Origin: CBDDFQ01 sp965227035
GTDB lineage: Bacteria > Pseudomonadota > Gammaproteobacteria > Burkholderiales > Burkholderiaceae_C
Length of the DNA stretch: 64,000 nt
Reading direction: 5' to 3'
NCBI GenBank assembly: GCA_965227035.1
Contig: OZ245724.1
Location: 1,426,001-1,490,000, forward strand
The notes under the pieces are model-generated. The model made no database searches. It was not told the DNA's origin and worked only from the letters and a program-made list of their open reading frames with translations. Shown here piece after piece: positions 8,601-17,144 of this stretch. The position numbers and the translations under genes were made by a program. How positions within the stretch are numbered: the stretch's first letter is position 1; each line of letters starts with the position of its first letter.

Positions 8601-11213
8601 ATCGGCCAGATACGGCGTTTAAAGCCCGCCGTTCGAAAGTCCGCGTTCGATGCGAGTCTGGCGGTCATTCGGAAACTACCTGCGAACGATCGCCGGCAAC
8701 CGATGGCCGCCTTGACGCTCGCGATAAATTATTTGCGCGGCGACATGCAGGCGGCACATCACGCAGTGATGAAGTCGTTCGAAGGTAGACCCCGGAATGA
8801 GCTGAGCGAATATCTGGTGGCCAATATGCGATACATGCCGTCGCAGTTTCGCAAAGCGATGTTCTACAAAGTATTCGACATGGCGGGGGCAAAGTGGGCA
8901 ACCAGTGTGGATCCAATTCTTGCGCTCAGCATGAACCTGAACTGTTTGCCAGACAGCTCGATCGTCGATGTCATCGGCAAGTTGTTGCCAGCGATCACCG
9001 GCTACGCGCAGGAAGGACTACAGCATTCCGTCTTGCAAAAAATGTACGTTCTAGTCTTGAGTCGAATTGCCCTCATCAAGAAACCTGGCGTGATTCAAAA
9101 TTTTCACGCACCGCTTCTGAGCATTCACAACGAAGCAGCTACGCTGAAAAACACCCACATGGAAAGGCTGAAAGACTTAGCGTTCAGATCGCGCTACAGG
9201 TCGGTGTTCGGTACGAGAGATTTCGTGACAACGCAGTTTGATATCACGTATGGAGGTTTTCCGTTCGACACGCCTGAGTCCGGTCCCAAGCAAAAGTCGC
9301 CGGACAAGTACAGCGACGATTTCCCAGGGTCTGCTGCCGATCGTACAAATCCGCTTGCGGATCAAAAAAATTACTCTTTAAACAAAGTCGATCTATCCGA
9401 GATAAGTGAAATTGGTGAAGCTGGTGGCGCCTCAAGTTGTTCCGCCGACGAAAACCCGGAGGAAAAAAGCAAATCCCAAGGCGTCGCGGACGTGAAGGAG
9501 ATTGGAAACGATGTTGTTGAAGAAAGCGTCAAGGATGAAGAGATAGTAGAAGTGGAACTGCTGGAGAACTTGGAGATCCTGGCTGATGATGCGGGTTTGG
9601 CCGTAAGCGATGTTCTTCCCATTGCGTCTGTCGTCACCGGGGGGGCCGCGGGCGCAGCAGTCGTTTCGATAGCAGTTCTACCCGACGGATCTTCACCGGC
9701 TCCTGCACCTGCACCTGCACCTGCACCTTCCAACTCAGGCCGTCCGAACTCGGGTAGTGCGAACCCGGGTAGTTCGAACCCGGGTAGTTCTGCTTCCGAT
9801 GGCGAAGAACTCGTTCATTCAGAATCAGGTGCGGGCGGCTCGATCACTGGAGGCAGCGGTACGGTGGCTGGCGCAGATGTGATTGCAAAGGGTGGTGGTT
9901 CTGCGGGGGGAGCCATTCTCGTTGTCGTAGGTCCGGTGTTAGTCGTCGGCGGCACGGTGGCCGGCGCCGGGTTGGCGGCCGATAAATTGAAGACGGATTT
10001 AAAAACGAATGAATCGGAGATTTCGAAGTCGGAAGTCCATCCATCCGATGTGCACGGCGCCGACATCACCAATCTCGACGACGGTCCGGAAAAGCCGAAA
10101 ACCTCAGAACCCAAACTCGACAGAGTTTTGGTTGATGTGACCGCGGAATTCCCTATGCATCCTCAGCCCAGAGGCGATGTTTACGGGAACAGAATAAACG
10201 GCAAGGACGATGTAAAAGTAGTGAAGTTGCCAAAGAAGCCGTTGCCTCTGAAGAGAAAGGTTCTTGATAAAGAAAAATTTCTGAGACAACTCAAGGTGCT
10301 CAACTATGGGGAGAAGTTGAGCGTCTTGAAGTTCATCAGACAACATGGAAAGTTTCCTGAAAAGTACTATAAACATGTCGAAGTTCCGACTGGTACGCGC
10401 ACCGGCCCACCAGACAGGTTTGCAAAACCTCCGAAGCCGATGGCGAGCGGTTCTGCTCCGAACCCGACCGGCTCCGCCTGCGGCGTCACCGTTTTCGACA
10501 CCGCCGCCAACACGCTTCGAAATGCCGCATCCGGCTTCCTTGGAAAGGTGGCAAGTGCCATCGGCTCATCTGACGTCCCCCTGGATCCGGAGGCGCTCTA
10601 CGTCACACGCAATCCTGCGCGCGGCGCGATGCTAAAAGACAACCCGCCGCTCAAGATTCTGCGTCCAACGCCCAAACAGATGCCTGCAGATTCGATGGGT
10701 GTTCGGATCATCGACCCGCAGAATATTCCGTCTTACATCGCGCGAGCCGATTCGCGCCCTATGGAAGAAATTTTGAAGAACGGCTTTGAACCCAGGGGCA
10801 CTAACGCCAGCATGAGATCACACCTCAGCGGTGGGTCGAGCGACTCGGCCTACGTGTCGTTTTCTCGAAGTGCAGCGCAGGCGGAGCGGTATGCCTTCGG
10901 GCCCTCATCCCAAGAGAATCTGCCTCGATTTGGCTATAACTACATTCTCAAAGTACCTGACGTAGACGTTGCTGTTTCGAGTCCGTACGTCAACTGGTAC
11001 GACGTCGAAGAAAAGCTCGCGCAGAGCGCAGGCAGCGCGAATCGTGAATTTGCCATCAAAGGAAAAGTCCCGGCAAGCTGGATCGTTCGAATCGACAAGT
11101 TCGAACGGGTCATGAATAGAGATTCGACCTGGCGGGTCAAGCACCTCGAAACTTACGACGTGAATACGTTCGACAGGTATTGGGGAGACCTGGCAGATGA
11201 CGACATTCTTTAA
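5634..11213 (+). CDS. Giant effector/toxin-like protein with C-terminal pertussis/cholera-type ADP-ribosyltransferase domain (paralog A)
   Basis: Counted from the TTG at 5634 (no good ribosome site; the ATGs at 5652 and 5658 are alternatives), 1,859 residues. Residues 1 to about 640 are homologous to the proteins at 57141 and 59895 (shared motifs AELND/GELND, LSHAEAKKLL, H344-W-L-QDQFQ, then GGKLVRQVLTKDR). Residues about 760-1240 are helical with recurring L-x-x-LP spacing. Then come an acidic linker, two hydrophobic Gly/Ala/Val stretches (about 1321-1350 and 1425-1448) flanking an Ala-Pro and Asn-Pro-Gly-Ser repeat. The last 170 residues match bacterial AB-toxin ADP-ribosyltransferases: R1704 in YIARADSRP, H1730 in SHLSGG, the S1742-F-S1744 strand in AYVSFSRS, and E1805 in NREFAIKG followed by VPASWI. 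Target is unknown. A Sec signal peptide is absent. Codon use is visibly more AT-rich than in the neighbouring housekeeping genes. Confidence 0.85.
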   Translation: MGELNDMWMDGICSVLHDRSPAAQAVVAPESTAPTLASLKVLKPPARALKGANRLYFEELAKVRNKIYEAPLEGFENYIRQLSQNRARKLSHAEAKKLLKLAGVPNVDAAHVGGVIDTVLMEVPRQIFKLPFRMLAPVVLPTDGASVLQDGVMRASRAPVGGTGRIIVGGITAPLRNHGFFARGLPLDSTEMQKNAQSIAQFKHRLEDLKALANRAGKPLGPDGARPPDLSALKHRIADELAFALSKDADLKDAFNLDARMCTQLVMVAANMAVQIITSSGASIALGAVGLAPLARLTSLITYPVMAGLTKAASNWHDTKAIGLLALQKYNALENRSELTSISHWLQDQFQNSHEAAFSRHIENLLIPALQQDGMELAKKSYRIDELTALMACGTDRELAQMKSILSVQREINALNLNCPPDEPLIVDREIMNSVLTFAKMDSKDLSDQDLEFIIFRNSEALLSVQSSSAHDDSKLWSEFKNACAERTRVDVSATRIANEYKKCVARGNEKVCALAPTPISGFTYIATVKGSDAYRAMSQQADRLELRFKTLEQRAIKQKKIEELSTLFRKSRLDGKAAVSGATTSDFQNKQYKLLEEKTTLEIDYANAKIDYERYAKDIEHLKAGDVGQIDAGGKLVRQVLTKDRGIGRAMLHFLKNDIPYAFQSGLTKQIALPTAEVAGFQLAQGAVSGSLRPSLNGMPKFEDEDPHAFSRPANPIPATIVSLSAKRFNNPSSSTSDPCNFFADMQDGSARLTLAEFEGRFKSAPLRQKDEPLSHEVTLHFAQAIKWMRPEDMFSGVQALLPSVEKLPQYQAIEVLQTQLRHVATMPDADAIKMVNSVYTASLKFDDQHRAEICISILKELKELSEPDRASTFQKLSLLTLALDGPDQALVQEHLISAIGLLGRSKRLWAFDMMLERTQGLPAKARGPWTDALTSQIRYLSSKSQLKSYQSILDSVIVKGVPTSPDPSLRVDSVLARPDGASYFDNVIGQIRRLKPAVRKSAFDASLAVIRKLPANDRRQPMAALTLAINYLRGDMQAAHHAVMKSFEGRPRNELSEYLVANMRYMPSQFRKAMFYKVFDMAGAKWATSVDPILALSMNLNCLPDSSIVDVIGKLLPAITGYAQEGLQHSVLQKMYVLVLSRIALIKKPGVIQNFHAPLLSIHNEAATLKNTHMERLKDLAFRSRYRSVFGTRDFVTTQFDITYGGFPFDTPESGPKQKSPDKYSDDFPGSAADRTNPLADQKNYSLNKVDLSEISEIGEAGGASSCSADENPEEKSKSQGVADVKEIGNDVVEESVKDEEIVEVELLENLEILADDAGLAVSDVLPIASVVTGGAAGAAVVSIAVLPDGSSPAPAPAPAPAPSNSGRPNSGSANPGSSNPGSSASDGEELVHSESGAGGSITGGSGTVAGADVIAKGGGSAGGAILVVVGPVLVVGGTVAGAGLAADKLKTDLKTNESEISKSEVHPSDVHGADITNLDDGPEKPKTSEPKLDRVLVDVTAEFPMHPQPRGDVYGNRINGKDDVKVVKLPKKPLPLKRKVLDKEKFLRQLKVLNYGEKLSVLKFIRQHGKFPEKYYKHVEVPTGTRTGPPDRFAKPPKPMASGSAPNPTGSACGVTVFDTAANTLRNAASGFLGKVASAIGSSDVPLDPEALYVTRNPARGAMLKDNPPLKILRPTPKQMPADSMGVRIIDPQNIPSYIARADSRPMEEILKNGFEPRGTNASMRSHLSGGSSDSAYVSFSRSAAQAERYAFGPSSQENLPRFGYNYILKVPDVDVAVSSPYVNWYDVEEKLAQSAGSANREFAIKGKVPASWIVRIDKFERVMNRDSTWRVKHLETYDVNTFDRYWGDLADDDIL
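9697..9800 (+). repeat. Short tandem repeats encoding Ala-Pro and Asn-Pro-Gly-Ser linkers
   Basis: Within the ADP-ribosyltransferase gene, five GCxCCT codon pairs in a row encode an Ala-Pro run. They are followed by copies of an AACCCGGGTAGTTCG-like 15-base unit encoding N-P-G-S-S. This is a typical flexible linker between a delivery part and a C-terminal payload, and also a site prone to slippage. Confidence 0.75.
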
Positions 11214-11737
11214 CTTTTAGGCGCGAGTGTTTTTGCGGTAGGTGGCGCTGGAAGAGCAAGCTGCACTTCCTTGGCCACCCGCACGCAATCTTTCAAATGC
11301 TGCTCGCCGAGGGTGCGCACCGCGCCGTAGCCGATGACCGCAGATATGGCCGTCCCTGCCAAAGGAACATATTTCGCGACTTGCGCCGTGGTCAGCTTGA
11401 TGCCGATTTTCTTGGCCGCAGTGACGATCAGATCTCGCGTGATGAGTTTTCCGACCAACATCGAGCCGACAGCGCCGGCAACTTTCTGAATCTGTTCCTG
11501 CTTATGCGGAGTGAGCTGGCTGATCTGCTTCTCGGACAAGCCGAACATGGCATTGATTTCCGGAATCAACTTGGAGAGGAGGGCGGCGTCTACCGCCCAG
11601 TCGAGTCCGGGTATGGGCACCGAGCCTGCGGCCGCAGCCATCAGGGCGCGTTTGTGAAGGAGTTTTCGTGCTCGGGCGATTGCCTCGAGCATGGCTGGAT
11701 CGCCAGCTGCCAGATCGTTTACGGATGGTGTGCGCAA
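11210..11737 (-). CDS. Small hydrophobic DUF697/YcjF-like protein
   Basis: TTG start at 11737 with a strong AGAGGAG 6 bases upstream; 175 residues. Hydrophobic Ala/Gly/Val-rich segments at about residues 30-52 (ALMAAAAGSVPIPGLDWAVD) and 125-145 (YVPLAGTAISAVIGYGAV) surround a charged middle. The VPIPGLDWAVD motif resembles DUF697-type membrane-associated proteins; function is unknown. It is convergent with the giant gene, the two stop codons overlapping in TTAA at 11210-11213. Being on the other strand and apparently a general cell protein, it is an unlikely immunity gene for the toxin. It lies 60 bases downstream of yheS on the same strand. Confidence 0.65.
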   Translation of the reverse strand: MRTPSVNDLAAGDPAMLEAIARARKLLHKRALMAAAAGSVPIPGLDWAVDAALLSKLIPEINAMFGLSEKQISQLTPHKQEQIQKVAGAVGSMLVGKLITRDLIVTAAKKIGIKLTTAQVAKYVPLAGTAISAVIGYGAVRTLGEQHLKDCVRVAKEVQLALPAPPTAKTLAPKS

Positions 11738-11797
11738 TGCGTGCTCCTCTAGTTGCCGGGCATCGCACCTTTATCCGGCATTCAACCGGCGAAGCGA

Positions 11798-13753
11798 TCA
11801 GCCCAGCGTTTCCATTTCTTCGGACAAACCCAGCCACCTTTCTTCGAGCGACTGCAGTTCCTCGGTTACCACTTTGAGGCGTTTGCCGCTTTCTGCAATG
11901 GCTTTCGGGTCCGATGACACAGAGAGTTTCTCTTCAAGGATTTCTTTCTCTTTGTTGAGCTTGGTCATCGACTCGTCGAGCTTGTCGATGTCGCGCTGGA
12001 TGGTGCTGGCGCTGCGCGAAGACTTTTTGACTGGCGCCGGAGCGGGAGCCGCGACTGGCGCAGCGACCGCTGCCGAGGCTTGAGCCCGATTCGCTTCCTT
12101 GATGTTCTCGCGAGCGCGCTTCGCTTCGTCGAGCAAGAACCTCTGGTAGTCGTCCAGATCGCCGTCGAAAGGCTCGACGCCGCCTCGGGTGACCAGCCAG
12201 AACTCGTCGCACACCGCGCGCAGGAGAGCGCGATCGTGGGACACCAGCATGACGGTGCCCTCGAACTCGTTCAGCGCAACGCTGAGCGCCTCGCGGGTTG
12301 CCAAGTCCAGATGGTTGGTTGGCTCATCGAGCAGCAGAAGGTTGGGGCGCTGCCAGACGATCATGCAGAGCACCAGGCGAGCTTTCTCGCCGCCGCTCAT
12401 CGAACCGACGGCTTGCTTGACCATGTCTCCACCGAAATTGAACATGCCCAGGAAGCTTCGCAAGTCCTGTTCGCGCATGGCCTGTCCGGCGCTTTTGCCA
12501 GCAGCGGTCACCTCTTTCGCGAGGCGGATCATGTGTTCCAGCGGATTGTCCAACGGTCGCAGCACGTCGAGTTCCTGCTGGGCGAAGTAACCGATGTTGA
12601 GCCCCTTCCCCTCGGTGATTTCGCCGCCCAGCGGCTGGAGATCGCGAGCCACGGTTTTAACCAGCGTCGATTTGCCTTGTCCGTTGGCACCCAGAATGCC
12701 AATGCGCTGACCAGCCAGCACCGAGCGGCTCACGTTCTTCACGATGACGGTCGAAGGAGTTCCTTCCAGCGCGTCATCCGGCGGCGGATAGCCGAACGAT
12801 GCGCCGGTCATCGACAGCATCGGGTTGGGCAGGTTGGCCGGCTCCTTGAACTCGAAGTTGAAGTCGGCTTCGGCCAGAACCGGCGCGATCTTCTCCATGC
12901 GTTCGAGTGCTTTCACGCGACTCTGGGCCTGTTTTGCCTTGCTGGCCTTGGCCTTGAATCGATCGATGAACTTCTGCAAGTGAGCGATTTTGTCTTGCTG
13001 CTTGGCGAAGGAGTTCTGCTGCAATTCGAGTTGCTGCGCGCGCATCTCTTCGAACTTGCTGTAGTTGCCGCCGAATCGATTGAGCTTCGCGCTGTCGATC
13101 TGCAAGGTCACATCGGTCACGGCATCGAGGAATTCGCGGTCATGGCTGATGACGACCATGGTGCCGGCATAACGCTTGAGCCAGGCTTCGAGCCAGACGA
13201 GCGCGTCCAAATCCAGATGGTTGGTCGGTTCATCGAGCAGCAATAGATCGGACGGGCACATGAGCGCACGCGCTAGCTGAAGTCGCATGCGCCATCCGCC
13301 GGAGAAGCTGTCGACCGGATTGTTCACCTCGTTGACGCTGAAGCCCAGCCCCAGAATGAGTGCCTGAGCCCGTGCTTCGGCATCGTGCTCGCCTGCGTCG
13401 TACAGCGCCATGTAGGCGTTGCCCAGGCGCTCGCCATCTTCGGTGAGTTCGGCTGCTGCGACTTCGGCGCGCGCCGCATTCAAAACCACATCGCCTTCGA
13501 TCACGTAAGACGTCGCGCTTTGCGACGTTTCAGGCATGTCCTGCGCTACTTGCGCCATGCGCCATGCGCCGGGAATCGAGAAGTCGCCTGCGTCTTCATG
13601 CAGAACGCCGCTCAGCAAAGCGAAAAGAGTCGATTTGCCCGCGCCATTGCGTCCCACCAGGCCGACTTTCTCGCCGGGGTTGATAGTCGCGTTCGCAGCG
13701 TCGAGCAGCACCTTCGCGCTTCTGCGCAAGGTGACGTTTTTAAGAAAAATCAT
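11798..13753 (-). CDS. yheS: ABC-F family ATPase YheS
   Basis: A 651-residue soluble protein with two ATP-binding cassettes and no membrane segments. Cassette 1 has GLVGRNGAGKST, signature FSGGWRMRLQLARAL and DLLLLDEPTNHLDLDAL; cassette 2 has GILGANGQGKST, MSGGEKARLVLCM and NLLLLDEPTNHLDL. The intervening P-site-tRNA-interaction linker includes KAKQAQSRVKALERMEKIAP, and a basic, coiled-coil C-terminal tail begins near residue 550. Length and sequence follow E. coli YheS. ABC-F proteins act on the ribosome to relieve stalled translation. The start overlaps the prmB stop by 4 bases, so the two are translationally coupled. Confidence 0.95.
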   Translation of the reverse strand: MIFLKNVTLRRSAKVLLDAANATINPGEKVGLVGRNGAGKSTLFALLSGVLHEDAGDFSIPGAWRMAQVAQDMPETSQSATSYVIEGDVVLNAARAEVAAAELTEDGERLGNAYMALYDAGEHDAEARAQALILGLGFSVNEVNNPVDSFSGGWRMRLQLARALMCPSDLLLLDEPTNHLDLDALVWLEAWLKRYAGTMVVISHDREFLDAVTDVTLQIDSAKLNRFGGNYSKFEEMRAQQLELQQNSFAKQQDKIAHLQKFIDRFKAKASKAKQAQSRVKALERMEKIAPVLAEADFNFEFKEPANLPNPMLSMTGASFGYPPPDDALEGTPSTVIVKNVSRSVLAGQRIGILGANGQGKSTLVKTVARDLQPLGGEITEGKGLNIGYFAQQELDVLRPLDNPLEHMIRLAKEVTAAGKSAGQAMREQDLRSFLGMFNFGGDMVKQAVGSMSGGEKARLVLCMIVWQRPNLLLLDEPTNHLDLATREALSVALNEFEGTVMLVSHDRALLRAVCDEFWLVTRGGVEPFDGDLDDYQRFLLDEAKRARENIKEANRAQASAAVAAPVAAPAPAPVKKSSRSASTIQRDIDKLDESMTKLNKEKEILEEKLSVSSDPKAIAESGKRLKVVTEELQSLEERWLGLSEEMETLG

Positions 13754-14658
13754 TGGTCTTTCGGGAGAGGCTGCGCCGCGACGAGCGATTCTCGTGTGAG
13801 CAGCAGCACTTGATCGTCGCCGGCGGTGGTGTTGAGCCAGACGGTTTCAAGATGAGGAAATGCGGCTTCATAAAAAGCGCGCTCGTTGCCGATTTCTATA
13901 ACCAGCACGCCTTCTTCGGTCAGGTAATCGGGCGCATCGGAAATCAGCCCGCGAATGAAATCCATGCCGTCGTCGCCGCCCGCGAGCGCAAGCGAGGGCT
14001 CGGCGGAGTATTCGGCGGGCAGGGCGCTCATGCTGGTGGAATTCACGTACGGCGGGTTGCAGACGATCAGGTCGTAGGGCTTGCTCTTGTCGAGCCCGCC
14101 GAATCCGTCGCCTTGAACCAGACGGATGCGCGCGGTCAGTTCGTGGCGATCGATGTTGATCTTCGCGACTTCGAGCGCCTCGGCGGAAATGTCCGACGCA
14201 TCGACTTCGACATCTGGAAATGCCATTGCGCAAAGGACGGCCAGGCTGCCGTTACCGGTACATAGGTCGAGCACGCGCTTCGTGTCGGGGTCGAGCCACG
14301 GATCGATCGATCCATCCGCAAGCAATTCCGCAATGAACGATCGCGGGACGATGGCGCGTTCGTCGATGTAGAACGGCACGCCCTGCAGCCAGGCTTCCTG
14401 TGTCAGATACGCCGCTGGTTTGCGAGTCGAAATGCGTTTGTCGATAAGCGCACGCACCTTGATTTCGTCGTCGGCAGACACTGCCTCTGCGCTCACGCCA
14501 TCAAGATCGTCGAGCGGGAAACCGAGTTGCCACAGCACAAGCCAGGCCGCTTCGTCGAATGCGTTGGTGGTGCCGTGCCCGAAGGAAACTCCAGCGTCGG
14601 AAAGCTTTTGAGCAGTGGTCTCGATCAGATCGAGCACTGTGATCGCGGTCGCACTCAT
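13750..14658 (-). CDS. prmB: Ribosomal protein L3 N5-glutamine methyltransferase PrmB
   Basis: A 302-residue S-adenosylmethionine-dependent methyltransferase of the HemK/PrmC group. The SAM-binding motif VLDLCTGNGSLAVLCA lies near residues 136-151, and the catalytic NPPY that binds the substrate glutamine appears in DLIVCNPPYVN. The N-terminal helical region (about residues 1-110) is the L3-recognition part typical of PrmB; the conserved AEYSAEPSLALAGGDDGMDF follows NPPY. It modifies Gln150 (E. coli numbering) of L3 during ribosome assembly. Next to yheS and dapE, an arrangement common in Burkholderiales. Confidence 0.95.
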   Translation of the reverse strand: MSATAITVLDLIETTAQKLSDAGVSFGHGTTNAFDEAAWLVLWQLGFPLDDLDGVSAEAVSADDEIKVRALIDKRISTRKPAAYLTQEAWLQGVPFYIDERAIVPRSFIAELLADGSIDPWLDPDTKRVLDLCTGNGSLAVLCAMAFPDVEVDASDISAEALEVAKINIDRHELTARIRLVQGDGFGGLDKSKPYDLIVCNPPYVNSTSMSALPAEYSAEPSLALAGGDDGMDFIRGLISDAPDYLTEEGVLVIEIGNERAFYEAAFPHLETVWLNTTAGDDQVLLLTRESLVAAQPLPKDQ

Positions 14659-14662
14659 GGAA

Positions 14663-15847
14663 TCAGACGGGGTCTTCGACGCGAACGTGCAGCAATGCGT
14701 CGAGCGCGATGAGCACGCGGGTGTAGATGTTCTTGAGCGGCTCGATGTCCGCCAGCTCGATGTATTCGTCGATTTTGTGGATGGTCGCGTTGGGCGGGCC
14801 GACTTCGATCACCTGTTCGCAAATTTTCGCGATGAATCGTCCGTCGCTGGTGCCGCCGGTCGTCGAGAGTTCTGTTTCGATGCCGGTTTCTTCGCGAATG
14901 GCGAGTTGCACCGCCTTGACCAGTTCCGCCGGCGTCGTGAGGAAAGGCAGGCCGCCAACTACCCAGGTGAGGTCGTATTCGAGGCCGTGTCTGTCCAGCA
15001 CTTCTACTACCCGCTGCTGAAGGCTTTCGGGAGTCGATTCGGTGCAGAAGCGGAAATTGAAATCGATGACCGCATTGCCCGGAATCACGTTGCTCGCGCC
15101 GGTGCCGCTGTGAATATTGCTGATCTGCCAGCTGGTCGGCTGGAAATAATCGTTGCCCTTGTCCCATTCGATGGAAACGAGTTCTGCCAACGCGGGAGCC
15201 ACCTGATGCACCGGGTTGCGCGCCAGATGCGGGTACGCAATATGGCCTTGGATTCCCTTCACCGTGAGCTTGCCGCTCATGGTGCCGCGGCGTCCGTTCT
15301 TGATCATGTCGCCGGTACGCGCCACGGCGGTCGGCTCGCCGACGATGCAGTAATCGATGCGATCGCCGCGCGCTTTGAGGGCGTTGCAGACGATGACTGT
15401 GCCGTCATGCGCAGGGCCTTCCTCGTCGCTGGTGAGCAGAAACGCGATAGACAGTGCGGGATCGGGATGGCGCTCCAGAAATTCTTCCACCGCCACGACG
15501 AAGGCCGCAAGAGAGGTTTTCATGTCGCTGGAACCTCGCCCGTACAGACGTCCGTCCCGATGCGTCGGAACGAACGGATCGCTGGTCCAGCTGGTGAGCG
15601 GGCCGGTGGGAACTACGTCGGTGTGTCCGGCAAATACCAGAGTGCGTGCCTCCGGGCCGGTAACCGTGCCTTGCTTGCGCGCCCACAAATTGGTCACCCG
15701 AAAAGTATCGGGGCCGCCCGAGATGGTCTCGCACTCGAAGCCGAGCGCTTTCAGGCGATCGGCAATGATCGCCTGGCACTGCGCGTCTTCGGGTGTGGTC
15801 GAAGGGCGTGCAATGAGTTGTTCTGTCAGTTCTAGGGTGCGGGACAT
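14663..15847 (-). CDS. dapE: Succinyl-diaminopimelate desuccinylase
   Basis: A 394-residue M20-family dinuclear zinc hydrolase that removes succinate from N-succinyl-LL-diaminopimelate in lysine and cell-wall synthesis. Visible metal-site motifs are VFAGHTDVVPTG (His and catalytic Asp), YGRGSSDMKTS (bridging Asp), TSDEEGPA (general-base Glu), and the late His in GGTSDGRF and VGPPNATIHK. Length matches the usual roughly 375-380 residues, with a slight N-terminal extension. It sits with dapD and dapC, giving three steps of one pathway in one minus-strand cluster with pilU between. Confidence 0.95.
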   Translation of the reverse strand: MSRTLELTEQLIARPSTTPEDAQCQAIIADRLKALGFECETISGGPDTFRVTNLWARKQGTVTGPEARTLVFAGHTDVVPTGPLTSWTSDPFVPTHRDGRLYGRGSSDMKTSLAAFVVAVEEFLERHPDPALSIAFLLTSDEEGPAHDGTVIVCNALKARGDRIDYCIVGEPTAVARTGDMIKNGRRGTMSGKLTVKGIQGHIAYPHLARNPVHQVAPALAELVSIEWDKGNDYFQPTSWQISNIHSGTGASNVIPGNAVIDFNFRFCTESTPESLQQRVVEVLDRHGLEYDLTWVVGGLPFLTTPAELVKAVQLAIREETGIETELSTTGGTSDGRFIAKICEQVIEVGPPNATIHKIDEYIELADIEPLKNIYTRVLIALDALLHVRVEDPV

Positions 15848-15897
15848 CGATACTTGCTTGGGGTAGCTGCTCTTGAGTGATTACGACAGTGTGAGTT

Positions 15898-17046
15898 CTA
15901 CTGCTTCACGTCCAGCGTGATTTCGGTAAACGATGGCTCGTCGCTCATCGAGTCGTCTTCGGTTACGGCCACTGCGCTTTCGCGCGTGAAGTCGTTTTGC
16001 AGACGCCACATCAGGTTGGTCGGCGAATCGGCGTTGACCAGGCCTTCCTTGCGATCGACCACGCCTTGCGTGATCAAGCGTGCAATGTCTGCCTCGAATG
16101 TCTGCGAGCCTTCGGCCATGGATTTCTCCATGATTTCCTTGACGCCGCCGAAGTCGCCCTTGTGAATCAATTCGCTCACCAGTTGCGAGCTGAGCAGCAC
16201 TTCCACAGCCGGCACGCGACCGCCTTGCGTGGTGCGCAGGAGTCGTTGCGACACCACCGCGCGAAGTCCGGCTGCCAGATCGCCCAGCAAAGTGGGTCGC
16301 ACTTCGGCCGGGTAGAAACTCAAAATCCGGTTCAGCGCCTGATAGCTGTTGCTGGCATGCATGGTGGCCAGACACAGATGACCCGATTGCGAATAGGCCA
16401 GGGCGGCGGACATGGTCTCCCGATCGCGGATTTCGCCGATCAGAATCACGTCCGGCGCCTGACGCAGCGCGTTCTTGAGTGCAATTTCGAGCGTTTGCGT
16501 ATCGCTTCCGACATCGCGCTGATTCACCACCGAGCGCTTGTTCTTGAACACGAACTCGACCGGCTCTTCGATGGTCAGGATGTGCCCGGACATTTTTTCG
16601 TTGCGCAGATCGATCATCGCGGCGAGCGTCGTGCTCTTGCCGGCGCCGGTCGAGCCGACCATGAGGATCAGCCCGCGCTTTTCCATGATCAGGTCGCCGA
16701 GGATGGTCGGCACGTTCAGCGCTTCGAGGCGCGGAACTTCGGGCGTAATGAAACGGATGACCGCCGCATAACTGCCGCGCTGGCGAAATGCGCTGATACG
16801 GAAGTTGCCGACGTCTTCCAGCGGATAGGCCACGTTCAGCTCGCCGGTCGATTTCAGAACCGCCATGCGTTCTGGCTCGACGACTTCGGCCAGCAGATTC
16901 CAGGGCGCTTCCATCGGAAGGATCTGGCTGCTGATCGGCACGCACTGGCCGTTTATCTTGATCAGGGCAGCGCAATTCGCCGACAGGTACACGTCGGAAG
17001 CCTTGCGGTCCGCCATCAGGCGAAGAATCCGCTCCATCATGTTCAT
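15898..17046 (-). CDS. pilU: Type IV pilus retraction-type ATPase PilU
   Basis: The ATG at 17046 is preferred over an in-frame GTG at 17055, because AGAGG ends 9 bases before it; the product is 382 residues. It is a GspE/PilT-family ATPase: Walker A GSTGAGKST, Asp box TIEEPVEFVF, Walker B APDVILIGEIRDRE, His box GHLCLATMHASN. The long C-terminal tail (about residues 340-382, acidic) fits PilU rather than PilT. PilU assists PilT in pilus retraction at the inner membrane. No other pilus genes are in the window, so it relies on partners elsewhere; its location within dap genes is typical for the order. Confidence 0.88.
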   Translation of the reverse strand: MNMMERILRLMADRKASDVYLSANCAALIKINGQCVPISSQILPMEAPWNLLAEVVEPERMAVLKSTGELNVAYPLEDVGNFRISAFRQRGSYAAVIRFITPEVPRLEALNVPTILGDLIMEKRGLILMVGSTGAGKSTTLAAMIDLRNEKMSGHILTIEEPVEFVFKNKRSVVNQRDVGSDTQTLEIALKNALRQAPDVILIGEIRDRETMSAALAYSQSGHLCLATMHASNSYQALNRILSFYPAEVRPTLLGDLAAGLRAVVSQRLLRTTQGGRVPAVEVLLSSQLVSELIHKGDFGGVKEIMEKSMAEGSQTFEADIARLITQGVVDRKEGLVNADSPTNLMWRLQNDFTRESAVAVTEDDSMSDEPSFTEITLDVKQ

Positions 17047-17144
17047 GCTGCCCACCCTCTATCGGTATTGTTAAAAATCAACGCAATGACTGATTCAATG
17101 ACCGGTCGCTGACGTTTTGATGACGCTCGGTATCGATCGGTTCA

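Noticed and set aside
11210..11737. Immunity protein for the ADP-ribosyltransferase
   Set aside because: It is convergent rather than co-directional, has its own strong start and resembles a general membrane-associated family; nothing links it to neutralising the toxin.
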